NCBI GenBank assembly: GCA_963580245.1
Contig: CAUZJO010000099.1
Span: 1-18,443 of the forward strand
DNA length: 18,443 bases
Direction of reading: 5' to 3'
DNA from: CAUZJO01 sp963580245
GTDB lineage: Bacteria > Sumerlaeota > Sumerlaeia > MVZB01
Shown here one piece after another: positions 8,399 through 14,998 of this stretch. Both the position numbers and the translations under genes were made by a program. The notes under the pieces were generated by a model. It did not search any database. It was not told the DNA's origin and saw only the letters and a list, made by a program, of their open reading frames with translations. Positions within the stretch are counted from its first letter, which is position 1. The number at the start of each line of letters is the position of its first letter.

Positions 8399-8428
8399 AG
8401 TATAGCCTAAAACTATATTAATAGTCAA
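8399..8428 (-). promoter_or_regulatory. sigma-70-like promoter of the blaI gene
   Basis: On the minus strand a -35 box TTGACT (8423-8428) and a -10 box TATACT (8399-8404) are separated by 18 bases, about 20 bases upstream of the blaI start region. Both boxes match five of six consensus bases. The AT-rich surroundings contrast with the genes on either side. Confidence 0.7.
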
Positions 8429-8435
8429 TGGCTAT
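8402..8435. promoter_or_regulatory. probable BlaI operator: nested dyad over the promoter
   Basis: Two pairs of half-sites share one centre at 8418.5: ATAGCC (8402-8407) with GGCTAT (8430-8435), and ACTAT (8412-8416) with ATAGT (8421-8425). The dyad covers the spacer and touches both promoter boxes, the expected place for a BlaI-type dimer to block polymerase. The half-sites are not the TACA/TGTA of the staphylococcal bla operator, so recognition by this protein is an inference from position. Confidence 0.6.
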
Positions 8436-8513
8436 TTAACAAATTATTCTGGGTGTTCCGCTCGCCACCTTCCCGCCACTTTTCGCGGCGCCGAGCGATT
8501 GGAGTTGACGATT

Positions 8514-8548
8514 TTGCCCCCATGGACGAAAGTGCCTCTATAATTATA
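8514..8548 (+). promoter_or_regulatory. possible promoter and palindrome upstream of the second BlaI gene
   Basis: TATAAT at 8539-8544 is a perfect -10 box about 29 bases before the GTG start. TTGCCC at 8514-8519 could serve as -35 with a 19-base spacer, which is long. The -10 is embedded in a perfect 10-base palindrome TATAATTATA (8539-8548), a possible repressor-binding half. Confidence 0.4.
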
Positions 8549-8572
8549 AAATACCTTCTTGGGAGCCGGTCG

Positions 8573-8992
8573 GTGGGGCGTAGGGCAAAGTCAGAGACGA
8601 GCAAGCGGGCGGAGTTGACCCCGCTGGAGCTGCGCGTCATGCAGGTGCTCTGGGAGCGCGGCGATGCGACCGCGGCCGAAATTCGCCAGGCGCTAGTCGT
8701 CCAGCCTCCGCTGGCCGGCACGACCGTCCACACCGTACTGGCCAACCTGCGCAAGAAAGGCTACCTGGCGCCGATCCCGACCATCGAACGCGCGCTACGC
8801 TTTCGCCCGCGGGTCAGTCGCGAGCAGGTCGCCCGCTCCTCACTCACGCATCTACTAGGCAACTTCTTCGGCGGCTCGCCGCACCGGCTGATGGCCCACC
8901 TGATCCGCGAGGAGGAGCTTGACGAGGAGGAACTGGGCGAGATCCGAAAACTGTTGCGAGCACACGGGTCCGTCAAGGGGAAGACATCGTAG
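8573..8992 (+). CDS. second BlaI/MecI-family repressor, divergent paralogue
   Basis: From GTG 8573 the product is 139 residues, matching the length of the neighbouring BlaI. GGGAG lies 7 bases upstream of the GTG, whereas the longer frame beginning at 8453 starts in promoter-like DNA and adds about 40 unconserved residues. The winged-helix domain (LTPLELRVMQVLWERGDATA, then TTVHTVLANLRKKGYLAP) is nearly the same as in the gene across the intergenic region, and both carry an identical VLANLRKKGYLAP segment followed by PTIER. The C-terminus has the same acidic EEELDEEELGEIRKLL layout. The pair looks like an inverted duplication. This copy has no adjacent M56 sensor; the next gene downstream, 126 bases away, is an exported hydrolase that it may regulate. 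Confidence 0.88.
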   Translation: MGRRAKSETSKRAELTPLELRVMQVLWERGDATAAEIRQALVVQPPLAGTTVHTVLANLRKKGYLAPIPTIERALRFRPRVSREQVARSSLTHLLGNFFGGSPHRLMAHLIREEELDEEELGEIRKLLRAHGSVKGKTS

Positions 8993-9118
8993 ACTCCGTT
9001 GCCCCTCCTTGGAGTTATGGAAACATGGATCGAGGAGCGGGTTTTTGATGGAACCATCGGCGCGCCCTTGCTACGCTGGGCCACGTTATTCATCAATCCA
9101 ACATCTGGGTGGTCTGCC

Positions 9119-9886
9119 ATGCGAAGAGGATGCCTGATCGGCGTGATCATGATTTGCCTGATAGGCGAAATCGGGCAGGCGGCTGAACCTAGTCACACCA
9201 AGTTTAACGCGAGCGACGGCCTGGAGGTCCACGCGAACCTCTATGTCTCCCACGGCGACGAAGCCCCGTTTATCGTGTTGTTCCATCAGGCCCGCTGGAG
9301 TCGGGGTGAATACCGGGAAATCGCGCCCAAACTCCTGGCCCTGGGCTACAATTGCATGGCGGTGGATCAACGGTCGGGCGGCGAGGTCAACGAGGTGCGA
9401 AACCTGACCGCCGCTCCCAAAGACCCCACCTATCTCGACGCGCTTCCCGACATGGAGGCCGCCGTCCATCATGCTCGCGAACACTACGCCAAGGGCAAAC
9501 TGGTTATCTGGGGCAGTTCGTATTCGGCGGCCTTGGCCTTCGTCGTCGCGGCGGAACACGCGGGTCAAGTCGATGGCGTCGTTTCGTTCTCGCCGGGCGA
9601 GGATTTTTCGCGTTTTGGCAAGAGCAAAACCTACATCGCCGACGCGGCCAAGTCGGTCGACGCCCCAACGTTCATCTCCTCGGCCAAAACCGAGGTCCCC
9701 AAATGGGAGCCCATCTGGAATGCTCTGGCCGCCGCGGAAAAGGAGCGTTACATCCCAAAGATCGAGGGCCGGCACGGCTCACGGGCGTTGTGGGCGCAAA
9801 TGGAAGGCCACGAGGCCGTGTGGGGCGCACTGACGGCGTTCCTGCGGCGTCATTTCCCTCCACAAGCGACGCCGGAGCCCGCGTAG
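9119..9886 (+). CDS. exported alpha/beta hydrolase (dienelactone-hydrolase-like)
   Basis: From ATG 9119 the product is 255 residues with a signal peptide (MRRGCLIGVIMICLIGEIGQAAE; cleavage likely near Ala21/22). The body has the alpha/beta hydrolase order: strand FIVLFHQARWSRGEY, AVDQRSGG, then the nucleophile elbow WGSSYSAALA with Ser134. The elbow is G-S-S-Y-S instead of GxSxG. His219 in GRHGSRALW is the likely catalytic His; the acid is probably near FISSAKTE. An upstream ATG at 9017 with GGAG before it would add 34 residues ahead of the hydrophobic segment and is less likely. Its location behind a BlaI paralogue suggests repressor control. The substrate is unknown; the fold is clear, the activity not. 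Confidence 0.8.
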   Translation: MRRGCLIGVIMICLIGEIGQAAEPSHTKFNASDGLEVHANLYVSHGDEAPFIVLFHQARWSRGEYREIAPKLLALGYNCMAVDQRSGGEVNEVRNLTAAPKDPTYLDALPDMEAAVHHAREHYAKGKLVIWGSSYSAALAFVVAAEHAGQVDGVVSFSPGEDFSRFGKSKTYIADAAKSVDAPTFISSAKTEVPKWEPIWNALAAAEKERYIPKIEGRHGSRALWAQMEGHEAVWGALTAFLRRHFPPQATPEPA

Positions 9887-9918
9887 TCGCCGCCATAGAA
9901 TTCGTCGCTTTGTTAGCT
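9863..9918 (+). other. possible attC-like stem and GTTAGCT core site
   Basis: ACAAGCGACG near the hydrolase 3' end can pair with CGTCGCTTTGT (ending at 9912) with one bulged base, and the right arm runs directly into GTTAGCT (9912-9918). This has the outline of an integron attC 3' end, but no clear RYYYAAC heptamer precedes the left arm and the stem overlaps hydrolase coding sequence. The pairing could be chance. Confidence 0.25.
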
Positions 9919-9942
9919 GCCGAAAGCATGGAGAGCAATGAC

Positions 9943-10068
9943 ATGACAATGCTGAAGGATGTCAAAAAATCAGATGATTGGATAATTGAGTGCTTCAAAA
10001 CTGAGGGAGCAAGACTGGATCATTCCATTTCCAGCTTTGCCCATATTGATAACTTCTTCGACAAGTAA
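9943..10068 (+). CDS. small cassette-like ORF, 41 residues, probably truncated
   Basis: ATG 9943 has GGAGAG at 9930-9935 with a 7-base spacer; an ATG at 9928 is in frame but without a site. The product, MTMLKDVKKSDDWIIECFKT then EGARLDHSISSFAHIDNFFDK, is markedly lower in GC than the hydrolase before it. The ending LDHSISSFAHIDNFF resembles a helical motif that in larger uncharacterised proteins is followed by more sequence, so this may be the N-terminal remnant of a longer gene. It begins 25 bases after a GTTAGCT heptamer and ends 11 bases before a GTTAGGT heptamer, consistent with a damaged gene cassette. Function unknown. Confidence 0.45.
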   Translation: MTMLKDVKKSDDWIIECFKTEGARLDHSISSFAHIDNFFDK

Positions 10069-10078
10069 TCAAGCAACG

Positions 10079-10085
10079 GTTAGGT
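10079..10085 (+). other. GTTAGGT heptamer, integron core-site match
   Basis: The heptamer matches the GTTRRRY core consensus of integron recombination sites exactly. It stands 11 bases after the stop of the 41-residue ORF and would mark the left border of the cassette that carries the next ORF. A seven-base match alone is weak; the support is its position relative to the attC-like structure at 10368-10484. Confidence 0.35.
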
Positions 10086-10124
10086 CAAGCCGGGATCTCC
10101 TCTTTCCGAATCCCTCGGGTCCAT

Positions 10125-10373
10125 TTGCTTTGCAATTGGTTCATATATTGGAGAGACACTGATTGCCACAGTGGGCGGAAATGGAATGTAACAGAAGATG
10201 ATGAAGTCGGAATAGAGGTGGAGTTGAATGATGGTACAAAGTGCTGGCCAGTTCAGCGAGTCATGAAAAGGTTCAAGAATGGTAAAGAAGACGCAATTTA
10301 TTCTTACTGGTGTGCTATTGCCGGTCAGCAACCACCTTCAAATAAGCCGTGGTGGAAAGTGTGGGGCAGCTAA
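10125..10373 (+). CDS. hypothetical cassette-borne protein, about 82 residues
   Basis: The frame gives a Trp-rich, charged product of at most about 82 residues from TTG 10125. No ATG is available at the 5' end and no good ribosome binding site is seen, so the start is uncertain. Recognisable features are TEDDEVGIEVELNDGTKCWP, VQRVMKRFKNGKEDAIYSYW and a proline/tryptophan-rich end (PSNKPWWKVWGS). I do not recognise a family. Base composition is AT-rich relative to the genes on both sides. The TAA stop is part of AGCTAAC, the first heptamer of the attC-like site; an ORF ending within its attC is common in integron cassettes. Confidence 0.5.
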   Translation: MLCNWFIYWRDTDCHSGRKWNVTEDDEVGIEVELNDGTKCWPVQRVMKRFKNGKEDAIYSYWCAIAGQQPPSNKPWWKVWGS

Positions 10374-10484
10374 CAAGCAGCTTCAGCTGAGCGCGAAACT
10401 GTGGCGATTCTGAGCATTTGTGGTAATCTCGTAAGTGCTGGTGGTGATTTGCGCGCCAGCTGAGCCTAACAATGGGCGTTGGAG
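10368..10484 (+). other. attC-like recombination site (integron cassette type)
   Basis: AGCTAAC (10368-10374) opens the element and GTTGGAG (10478-10484), preceded by GGGC, closes it; only the AAC/GTT triplets are strictly complementary, as in genuine attC sites. Inside, GCTTCAGCTGAGCGCG (10380-10395) pairs with GCGCGCCAGCTGAGC (10451-10465), leaving single unpaired T and A bases on one side that resemble extrahelical bases. The central ~50 bases form a variable loop. Total length 117 bases is within the known size range. No integrase gene or attI is in the window, so the site would be part of an integrase-less cassette cluster. The last base of the closing heptamer departs from GTTRRRY. Confidence 0.5.
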
Positions 10485-10550
10485 GCGGGGGGCCAAAAGC
10501 TCGTATCCCGTCGATCCATCGAAGAAGCTCCAGGCGCGAAGCGAATCCGA

Positions 10551-12164
10551 TCAATAAACATCCCAGTCCGTGACGGCATTGTTCACTCCCAACCTCAAGT
10601 TCCAACGAAGCGGCGAGTCGGCGAATTCAAACTCCTCCTCGATCGGTTCATAAGCCGCATCGACGAAGGAGAACCTAAACCGATACCTCCCCGGCCCCCT
10701 CAGCGGGACTTCGTAATGGCCGTCGGCGCGAGTTTCCCAATGTTCATCGTTAGGCCAGGTCAGGTCGAGCAGGTCGATTCGGGTCTCGAGCGGTTGCTGC
10801 GTCACCCCGTCCGTGATCCTGCCGTATAACCGCGCATGACCGTCATGGGCCGCCTCCAGCAGGCGTTCCCAACCCGGTCGCATGCCGGGCACGATCACTT
10901 CACGCGTCGTCGCATAAAGAGGCTGGTAGCTCTCGGCGCCGATTTCGGCCGTGTACGAGAACACGCCGTGCATCGCATGGGCACTGTCGGTCAATAGGCC
11001 ATTACTTGGCAAGCCCCCATGATGTCCCGTAAAGCCATACGCCTCGCCGTCCTCGTCCGTGCATAGTCCGGCCACGATCTCTCCGAGCGGCCTCATCGGT
11101 TCCGGCTGGGGCCCATCGGCGTTGAGGTCGCCGTAGGGCGATAGAATCAGCGCGCTGTAACTGTGCATGGAAAGGTGATAGGCAGGGCGCAATCGATCGA
11201 GCAAGCCCAAAATGGCCTGCGTTTCCGGTTCCGAGGCGGGGGCCGGCCCGCGATAGATTTCCGACGTCGGATGCGGACTGGACCCCGAGTCGTCGCTTCC
11301 CCACATGAAAGGGGCGTTGCGATTCAAGTCGACCCCGTCTTGATTGATCTCAAAGAAGCCGTTTCCGTTGTTGTCGCGCGCGTTCTTGCGCCAGGCTAGG
11401 TTGATGTCGTCGCTCTTTTTGCGGCCGTCGGGATTCAGACACGGGATGACGTAGATCTCGAGATGATCGACCCATGCGCGATACCGTTGATCCAACGCAT
11501 ACCTCGTCAACAACCGGTGAATGATATCAAGGGCGACTTCGGTCGGTGGGTATTCGCGCGCATGGATATTCGCGTCGAAAACAATCGCGGATTCCTCTTC
11601 GTCCAGATCGACGTTGTCCGAGATTTTCAGCGCCCAGATTTGGCGCCCCTCATGGCTCTGGCCGATCCGGATACGTTTGGCCAGCGTCGGGTATTGGTTC
11701 TGGAATTGCGCCAATAAAGCGGCCACCTGGTCCGCGCCATGATAGCCGTCGTCGATCACGATCCCGCTGGGAGCACCGTGTGGACCGATTTTGGATACCT
11801 GATCCGGACAAACGTCGCGGTAGCCGCGCAGCGGGCCGTGAAGTCGGATATCGACGGATTTCAACCCCATGAGCTTCTCGATCTGGGGTTTCGTCCCGAT
11901 GAGCAGCGGAGAAGGCGCGCCAGGCAGACACGGTCCTTCTTCAAATACCTCGCCGCCAAACCGCCACGCCATGCGGTCACCGCCGAGAAAGACCCGTTGC
12001 GGCGCGGCGGCGGACTGATCGCGAATCGAAACGGAAAAGAGGACCGCCGATCTCTCGGTCGCGCCGATGGGAACCGCCGCGCCACAAATCAGCAAGACGA
12101 GAGCGCACGCTTGGGAAGGAGAAAGGAGTTGCCCGCATCGATGACGGCGACCCTCACGCCTCAC
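10551..12164 (-). CDS. secreted M14 zinc carboxypeptidase
   Basis: A 537-residue exported metallocarboxypeptidase. A signal peptide (about 1-35, ALVLLICGAAVPIGA) is followed by a ~100-residue N-terminal region and the M14 catalytic domain. Zinc ligands are His201 and Glu204 in NIHAREYPP and His334 in LSMHSYS; substrate-binding Asn/Arg are in DLNRNAP (281-282); the catalytic Glu is Glu407 in YTAEIGAES. A ~90-residue C-terminal module (YGRITDGVTQQPLETRIDL onward) resembles a carboxypeptidase regulatory-like beta domain. GTG 12164 has AAGGAG 10 bases upstream and overlaps the end of the permease gene by 11 bases, so it is translated with the ABC operon. Likely role: removal of C-terminal residues from peptides outside the cytoplasm. 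Specificity cannot be read. Confidence 0.9.
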   Translation of the reverse strand: MRREGRRHRCGQLLSPSQACALVLLICGAAVPIGATERSAVLFSVSIRDQSAAAPQRVFLGGDRMAWRFGGEVFEEGPCLPGAPSPLLIGTKPQIEKLMGLKSVDIRLHGPLRGYRDVCPDQVSKIGPHGAPSGIVIDDGYHGADQVAALLAQFQNQYPTLAKRIRIGQSHEGRQIWALKISDNVDLDEEESAIVFDANIHAREYPPTEVALDIIHRLLTRYALDQRYRAWVDHLEIYVIPCLNPDGRKKSDDINLAWRKNARDNNGNGFFEINQDGVDLNRNAPFMWGSDDSGSSPHPTSEIYRGPAPASEPETQAILGLLDRLRPAYHLSMHSYSALILSPYGDLNADGPQPEPMRPLGEIVAGLCTDEDGEAYGFTGHHGGLPSNGLLTDSAHAMHGVFSYTAEIGAESYQPLYATTREVIVPGMRPGWERLLEAAHDGHARLYGRITDGVTQQPLETRIDLLDLTWPNDEHWETRADGHYEVPLRGPGRYRFRFSFVDAAYEPIEEEFEFADSPLRWNLRLGVNNAVTDWDVY

Positions 12165-12993
12165 TATAAAGACACTCCTTGAAATGAAACAGAAGCACCG
12201 CGACGGTGAGCAGCGCGAGGCTGACGCCGCAGATCACGCCCAGGCTCAGCCAGACCGAGGCGGGTTCGCCGAGCAATTGGAACAATCTGCGTTCAGCCCC
12301 CAGCTTTTCGGGAAGCAGCGAATGAAAATAGTGCGAGCCGGTCCAGTACTTGAGCGTGTGCGGAAGGTAATAAACGCCGGCTTCCCAGATGATGAGCAGA
12401 GCGGCGTAAAGGCCCGACTTGAAGATCGAACCCATCACGACCGCGATCGTGCCGTAAAACCCCAGTGCCAGCACGATCACCGCTGATTCCTTGACGAGCC
12501 CCATCAGCCGCCCCCCAGTGAAGAGCTCGCGCATGAGGGCCTCCACGCCCGCCCCCGGCAGGATCAACACAAGATAGGTCAGCCACAGACTGGCCACGCA
12601 GGTCGCGCCGGCCAGGATAAGATAAGCCGCGAACCGGCTCGTGAGCAGCAGCCAACGCGGCAAGGGCTGCATCAGCAGGTAGTGGAGCGTGCGATCTTCC
12701 ATTTCCTGACGAGAGACGGCGAACCCGAACAGATTGGCCACGAAGAAGACAATAAAGTGCAGGTAGAGGATGCGCACAAATCCCTGGTAGATCGGAGAAT
12801 TGTCGCCAAGCGCCTCACCGGCGAAAAGTATGATCAGCGCCAGGGCAATCGGAATGGCGGCCATCCCGAGGTTCACCCACATGAAATTGGAGCGTCTAAG
12901 TCGCATGAGCGAGAACGCAAGGACCGCCCATAAGACTCGCAGGCCCCCGGACGACGGTGCATTTTCATGATGATTGTCCATGGTTCCAGCCAT
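12154..12993 (-). CDS. ABC-2 type permease, second unit
   Basis: A 279-residue polytopic membrane protein with about six helices: (~33-58, GMAAIPIALALIILFAG), (~72-92), (~120-145), (~165-185), (~195-215) and a C-terminal helix (VWLSLGVICGVSLALLTVAVLLF). The loop RQEMEDRTLHYLLMQPLPRW after the second helix is the usual ABC-2 coupling region (sequence of the type E-xx-xTL-xx-LL-xx-P). Start codons at 12993 or 12981 are possible; neither has a strong ribosome binding site. It lies 168 bases after the ATPase gene at 13162 and is probably its partner, with the carboxypeptidase following by an 11-base overlap. Confidence 0.85.
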   Translation of the reverse strand: MAGTMDNHHENAPSSGGLRVLWAVLAFSLMRLRRSNFMWVNLGMAAIPIALALIILFAGEALGDNSPIYQGFVRILYLHFIVFFVANLFGFAVSRQEMEDRTLHYLLMQPLPRWLLLTSRFAAYLILAGATCVASLWLTYLVLILPGAGVEALMRELFTGGRLMGLVKESAVIVLALGFYGTIAVVMGSIFKSGLYAALLIIWEAGVYYLPHTLKYWTGSHYFHSLLPEKLGAERRLFQLLGEPASVWLSLGVICGVSLALLTVAVLLFHFKECLYSEA

Positions 12994-13161
12994 AAAGCAG
13001 CGTGTCGATTCACTTCAAGATATAAGGTGCCTCAAAAAATTCAGTCCCGGCAGGGACGATTGCTTTCAGCCCGCCACGCAAGTGGCGGGAAATCAAACCG
13101 ATAACGAATTGGAGTCCCGTAGGGACGACTGCAAACCGGTTTTTTTATGTTCCCTTTAGAT
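12994..13161. repeat. repeat-filled gap inside the ABC operon
   Basis: Three small structures lie in 168 bases. Two direct copies of a partly palindromic unit, AGTCCCGGCAGGGACGATTG (13043-13062) and AGTCCCGTAGGGACGACTG (13113-13131), flank a perfect hairpin CCCGCCAC-GCAA-GTGGCGGG (13070-13089). A short palindrome AAACCGGTTT with a T-run follows at 13133-13146. GTCCC-n3-GGGAC palindromes are familiar dispersed repeats. The gap separates otherwise overlapping genes, so insertion of the repeats into an operon is likely. Confidence 0.7.
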
Positions 13162-14124
13162 CTAATGGTGTTCCCTGCCCGATAGATATTGATAGATCGA
13201 CTGCACGTTCTCGTCGGCCAGCGTCACCACGTCGACTTCCAGATCGTGCTCCAGGATGATGCGGTTGAGCTTCAGAAAAAAGGCGTCGGGATCGCGGGTC
13301 AGCAGCGTCAGCGAGGTCTCGTCGGTCAGGTCCAGGCTGATGACTCCGTCCTCGGCCAGGACCAGCTTCGCCAGCCGGCGCGGCTCGGTGCAGCGCACGT
13401 AGACGCGATAGGGATGCTTGCTCAGCATGTCGCGCACGTGCCGCACCTGTCCCTCGGCCACGACGTAACCGTTGCTCATCATCAAGATATGGTCGGTCAT
13501 CTGTTCGATCTCGTGCAGAATATGGCTGGAGATCAGGAGCGTGCGGCCCTGGCGCGCGTAGTCCTCGAACAGCCGCATCATCTCGCGCCGCCCGACCGGG
13601 TCCAGTCCGTTGAACGGCTCATCGAGGATCAGCACCTCGGGTTCGTGGGCCAGCGCCAGCGCGATCTTGATCCGCTGGCGCATCCCTTTGCTGTAGGCGC
13701 GGATGCGTTTGTCGCGCTGCTCGCCAAGCGCGACCCGTTCCAGCGTCTTGTCGGCGGTCCGGGTCGCCCACTCCCGGCCTCGGCCATGCAGCGTCAACAT
13801 CGAGCGGATGAACTCAAGGCCGGTATACTTCTCATAGAAGTTGTCGACCTGTGAACAGTAACCCATCCGCCGGCGTAGCTGAGGGTTATTCCAAACGGGC
13901 CGGTCCAATACGCTCACGCGTCCCTGACCGGGCCGGATGACCCCGCTGATGACGTTGAGCAGCGTCGACTTGCCCGAACCGTTGGGGCCGACCAGCCCCG
14001 TGATCCCCGCCCGGATGTCGACGCTGACCTTATTCACGCCCAGGATCTCGCCGTACCAACGCGAGACCTCCTCCAGACGAATCGTCGCTTCGCCGCCGCG
14101 GGCGTCTTTGGGATCAGCGCCCAT
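13162..14124 (-). CDS. ABC transporter ATPase, ABC-2 (CcmA-like) type, second unit
   Basis: A 320-residue ATPase. Walker A GPNGSGKST (46-54), Q-loop Gln92, signature YSKGMRQ (144-150), Walker B VLILDEP (164-170) and His201 are all intact. The YSKGMRQR signature and FNGLDP wording are typical of ABC-2 exporters. A C-terminal extension of about 100 residues (from ~225) lies beyond the catalytic core. ATG 14124 overlaps the upstream permease by 11 bases and has GGAGAAGG about 8 bases upstream. It could pair with the permease before it, the one after it, or both; the two ATPases and two permeases may form one heteromeric system or two related ones. Confidence 0.92.
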   Translation of the reverse strand: MGADPKDARGGEATIRLEEVSRWYGEILGVNKVSVDIRAGITGLVGPNGSGKSTLLNVISGVIRPGQGRVSVLDRPVWNNPQLRRRMGYCSQVDNFYEKYTGLEFIRSMLTLHGRGREWATRTADKTLERVALGEQRDKRIRAYSKGMRQRIKIALALAHEPEVLILDEPFNGLDPVGRREMMRLFEDYARQGRTLLISSHILHEIEQMTDHILMMSNGYVVAEGQVRHVRDMLSKHPYRVYVRCTEPRRLAKLVLAEDGVISLDLTDETSLTLLTRDPDAFFLKLNRIILEHDLEVDVVTLADENVQSIYQYLSGREHH

Positions 14125-14998
14125 GCCGCACGACCTTCTCCAGCCTCCACTTAAAGACCACGGCGCAAAGAGTGAGGTGGGCCGCGATGCTGATCCATAT
14201 CAAACCGGGATCGATCATCTCACGCCGATGGGCCAAATCGAATTGGTGATAGCCCAGATCAACGAGGGCCGACAACGGCGAGACGGCCCGGACGTTGATA
14301 TCGCCGAGCTCCGCATAAAGCATCCGCCCGATGATAAGCAGACCAATAATATAGACCACCATGGCCGTCCCGAAGTAACGCGCGTTGCGGATCAAACTGG
14401 AGGTCGCCAGGCACAACATCGTGAGGCAGACCGCGATGACCAGGCAATAGGCCGTGATCGAACCGAAGATGGGCGCGCGGTCGTTCCAGAAATAGAGTCT
14501 CCACGGCGTGTTCTCCGCGGCGATCGTCCACTGAACCAAGAACAGGAAGCCGGCCTGCGCCCACGTGAGCAGCATGAAGACGGAGAAGAGGACGAAGAAC
14601 TTGCCGAAAAAGTACTCCCAGCGGCTGATCGGTTTGGAGACGTAGAGCACCAGGGCGCCGTGCCGCATGTCCCCGGCGATCAGGTCGGCGCCCAGGACGA
14701 ACGCCAGCGCGAAACAGAACGGCAATTGAATATCGATAAAGTTCTTGAAAAAGAAGGCGTTGGCGGGCGGCAAGACATCCGTGGGAAAGCGGAAAGCGAC
14801 CAGCAGCTCCTGGTTGGCGAGAAGATAAAGATAGCCCAACCGCAAGAGGAGTTGAACGCATCCGAGTGTAAAGAGCCAAATGACCAACCGCCGGCTCACC
14901 GCCTCCATGAACGCGAACTTCGGGATCGCCAACCAGCGGCGCAGCGGCCCGCGGCATTTGCCCTCCCAGGCGCGGTAGCTCATGTCATGGACCGGCAT
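14114..14998 (-). CDS. ABC-2 type permease, first unit
   Basis: A 294-residue membrane protein with roughly six helices, including (~38-60, VIWLFTLGCVQLLLRLGYLYLL), (~92-108, LPFCFALAFVLGADLIAG), (~130-150), (~182-202), (~212-230) and (~268-285). The segment ADLIAGDMRHGALVLYVSKP followed by ISRWEYFFGK is the ABC-2 coupling-loop pattern. The start MPVHDMSYRAWEGK resembles the N-termini of ABC-2 permeases I remember from planctomycetes, which supports ATG 14998 over the Met five codons later. It overlaps both neighbours (14 bases with the ATPase upstream, 11 bases downstream), so the three are one translation unit. It probably works with the ATPase at 15962. Confidence 0.87.
   Translation of the reverse strand: MPVHDMSYRAWEGKCRGPLRRWLAIPKFAFMEAVSRRLVIWLFTLGCVQLLLRLGYLYLLANQELLVAFRFPTDVLPPANAFFFKNFIDIQLPFCFALAFVLGADLIAGDMRHGALVLYVSKPISRWEYFFGKFFVLFSVFMLLTWAQAGFLFLVQWTIAAENTPWRLYFWNDRAPIFGSITAYCLVIAVCLTMLCLATSSLIRNARYFGTAMVVYIIGLLIIGRMLYAELGDINVRAVSPLSALVDLGYHQFDLAHRREMIDPGLIWISIAAHLTLCAVVFKWRLEKVVRHGR

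Noticed and set aside
8453..8572. N-terminal extension of the second BlaI protein
   Set aside because: These 40 codons cover the -10 box and palindrome, and the GTG at 8573 with GGGAG gives a family-typical length.
10080..10331. Minus-strand ORF opposite the 82-residue cassette ORF
   Set aside because: No ribosome binding site and the plus-strand ORF better fits the stop-in-AAC layout; coding direction remains only moderately certain.
13043..13131. Two GTCCC units considered as a minimal CRISPR array
   Set aside because: Only two imperfect short copies, internally palindromic, with no third repeat, leader or cas gene.
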